From the NCBI GenBank assembly GCA_017647065.1, contig JAGCLI010000009.1, positions 1-6,733 on the forward strand: 6,733 nucleotides of DNA, given 5' to 3'. Positions 6,423 to 6,733 of the stretch are shown piece by piece. The first letter of the stretch is position 1. Each line of letters starts with the position of its first letter. Below the pieces are notes generated by a model, which saw only the letters and a program-made list of their open reading frames with translations, did no database searches and had not been told where the DNA came from. The stretch is from Bacteroidales bacterium (GTDB taxonomy: Bacteria; Bacteroidota; Bacteroidia; Bacteroidales; P3). Made by a program: the position numbers and the translations under genes.

Positions 6423-6733
6423 ATGAATGTAAAAATAGAAGAGAGTTGGCAAAAGGAATTATCAAGTGAGTTTGATAAGGATTATTTTCTTGAATTGAGA
6501 AATTTTATTCATCAAGAATATAGTACGAAAGTGGTTTATCCGCATGCTAAAAATATATTTGCGGCTTTTGATTTATGCCCTTATGATTCTGTAAAAGTGG
6601 TAATTATTGGTCAAGACCCGTATCACGAGCCTGGTCAAGCACATGGATTGTGTTTTTCGGTGCAAGAGGGTTGTATGTTGCCGCCTTCTTTGAGAAATAT
6701 TTACAAAGAGTTTGAGCAAGATTTAGGAAAAAA
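6423..6733 (+). CDS. ung: Uracil-DNA glycosylase, N-terminal part (runs off right edge)
   Basis: The first 103 codons of a family 1 uracil-DNA glycosylase, about 45 percent of the usual length near 225 residues. The enzyme removes uracil from DNA, starting base excision repair after cytosine deamination or dUTP misincorporation. VVIIGQDPYHEPGQAHGLCF spans residues 59-78 and contains motif A, with catalytic D65 (equivalent to E. coli D64) and Y67, which excludes thymine from the pocket. PPSLRNIYKE (87-96) is the conserved segment that follows, including the PPS loop. YFLELRNFI (21-29) and VYPHAKNIFAAF (38-49) also match the family. The start ATG lies three bases after the methyltransferase stop, so it is probably translated from the same transcript. 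The HPSPLS-like loop and the catalytic histidine lie beyond the window. Confidence 0.95.
   Translation, partial: MNVKIEESWQKELSSEFDKDYFLELRNFIHQEYSTKVVYPHAKNIFAAFDLCPYDSVKVVIIGQDPYHEPGQAHGLCFSVQEGCMLPPSLRNIYKEFEQDLGK

Noticed and set aside
6170..6452. Two minus-strand open frames at the end of the methyltransferase gene
   Set aside because: Both are antisense to the conserved C-terminal THUMP-like region and the ung start. Their F/I/L-rich products look like shadows.

Overview
The window looks like ordinary chromosome from a member of the Bacteroidota, probably Bacteroidales-like. Four things point there. The DNA is strongly AT-rich (by eye, roughly one third G+C). Promoter-like TAnnTTTG boxes lie upstream of the first genes, and no Shine-Dalgarno sequences are visible. 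There is a DUF5723-type envelope protein with a signal peptide ending in AQ. There is also a lipoprotein whose cysteine is followed by an acidic stretch, like the surface-export signals of this phylum. I see no mobile element, CRISPR array, rRNA or tRNA.

Layout, left to right. (1) Positions 1-1261, minus strand: serC (phosphoserine aminotransferase) followed 17 bases later by the start of serA (3-phosphoglycerate dehydrogenase), which runs off the left edge. Together these are the first two steps of serine synthesis. (2) Positions 1262-1415: an intergenic region with two back-to-back promoters, one for serC and one for a plus-strand GNAT acetyltransferase of the diamine/thialysine (SSAT-like) type at 1416-1916. 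(3) Positions 1886-5163, minus strand: a two-gene unit, five bases apart. It encodes a 567-residue lipoprotein of unrecognised family, then a 522-residue DUF5723 protein predicted to be an outer-membrane beta-barrel. The end of the DUF5723 gene overlaps the end of the acetyltransferase gene tail to tail by 31 bases. (4) Positions 5164-5213: a 50-base divergent gap that must hold start signals for both directions. (5) Positions 5214-6733, plus strand: a class I SAM-dependent methyltransferase with a C-terminal THUMP-like domain (PG_1098 type), then, three bases later, the first 103 codons of ung (uracil-DNA glycosylase), cut by the right edge.

Most of the window is housekeeping. The least understood part is the lipoprotein/DUF5723 pair, which I read as a small uncharacterised envelope module. 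The clearest DNA-level oddity is a perfect 21-base tandem duplication inside the methyltransferase gene, with a diverged third copy, all in frame.
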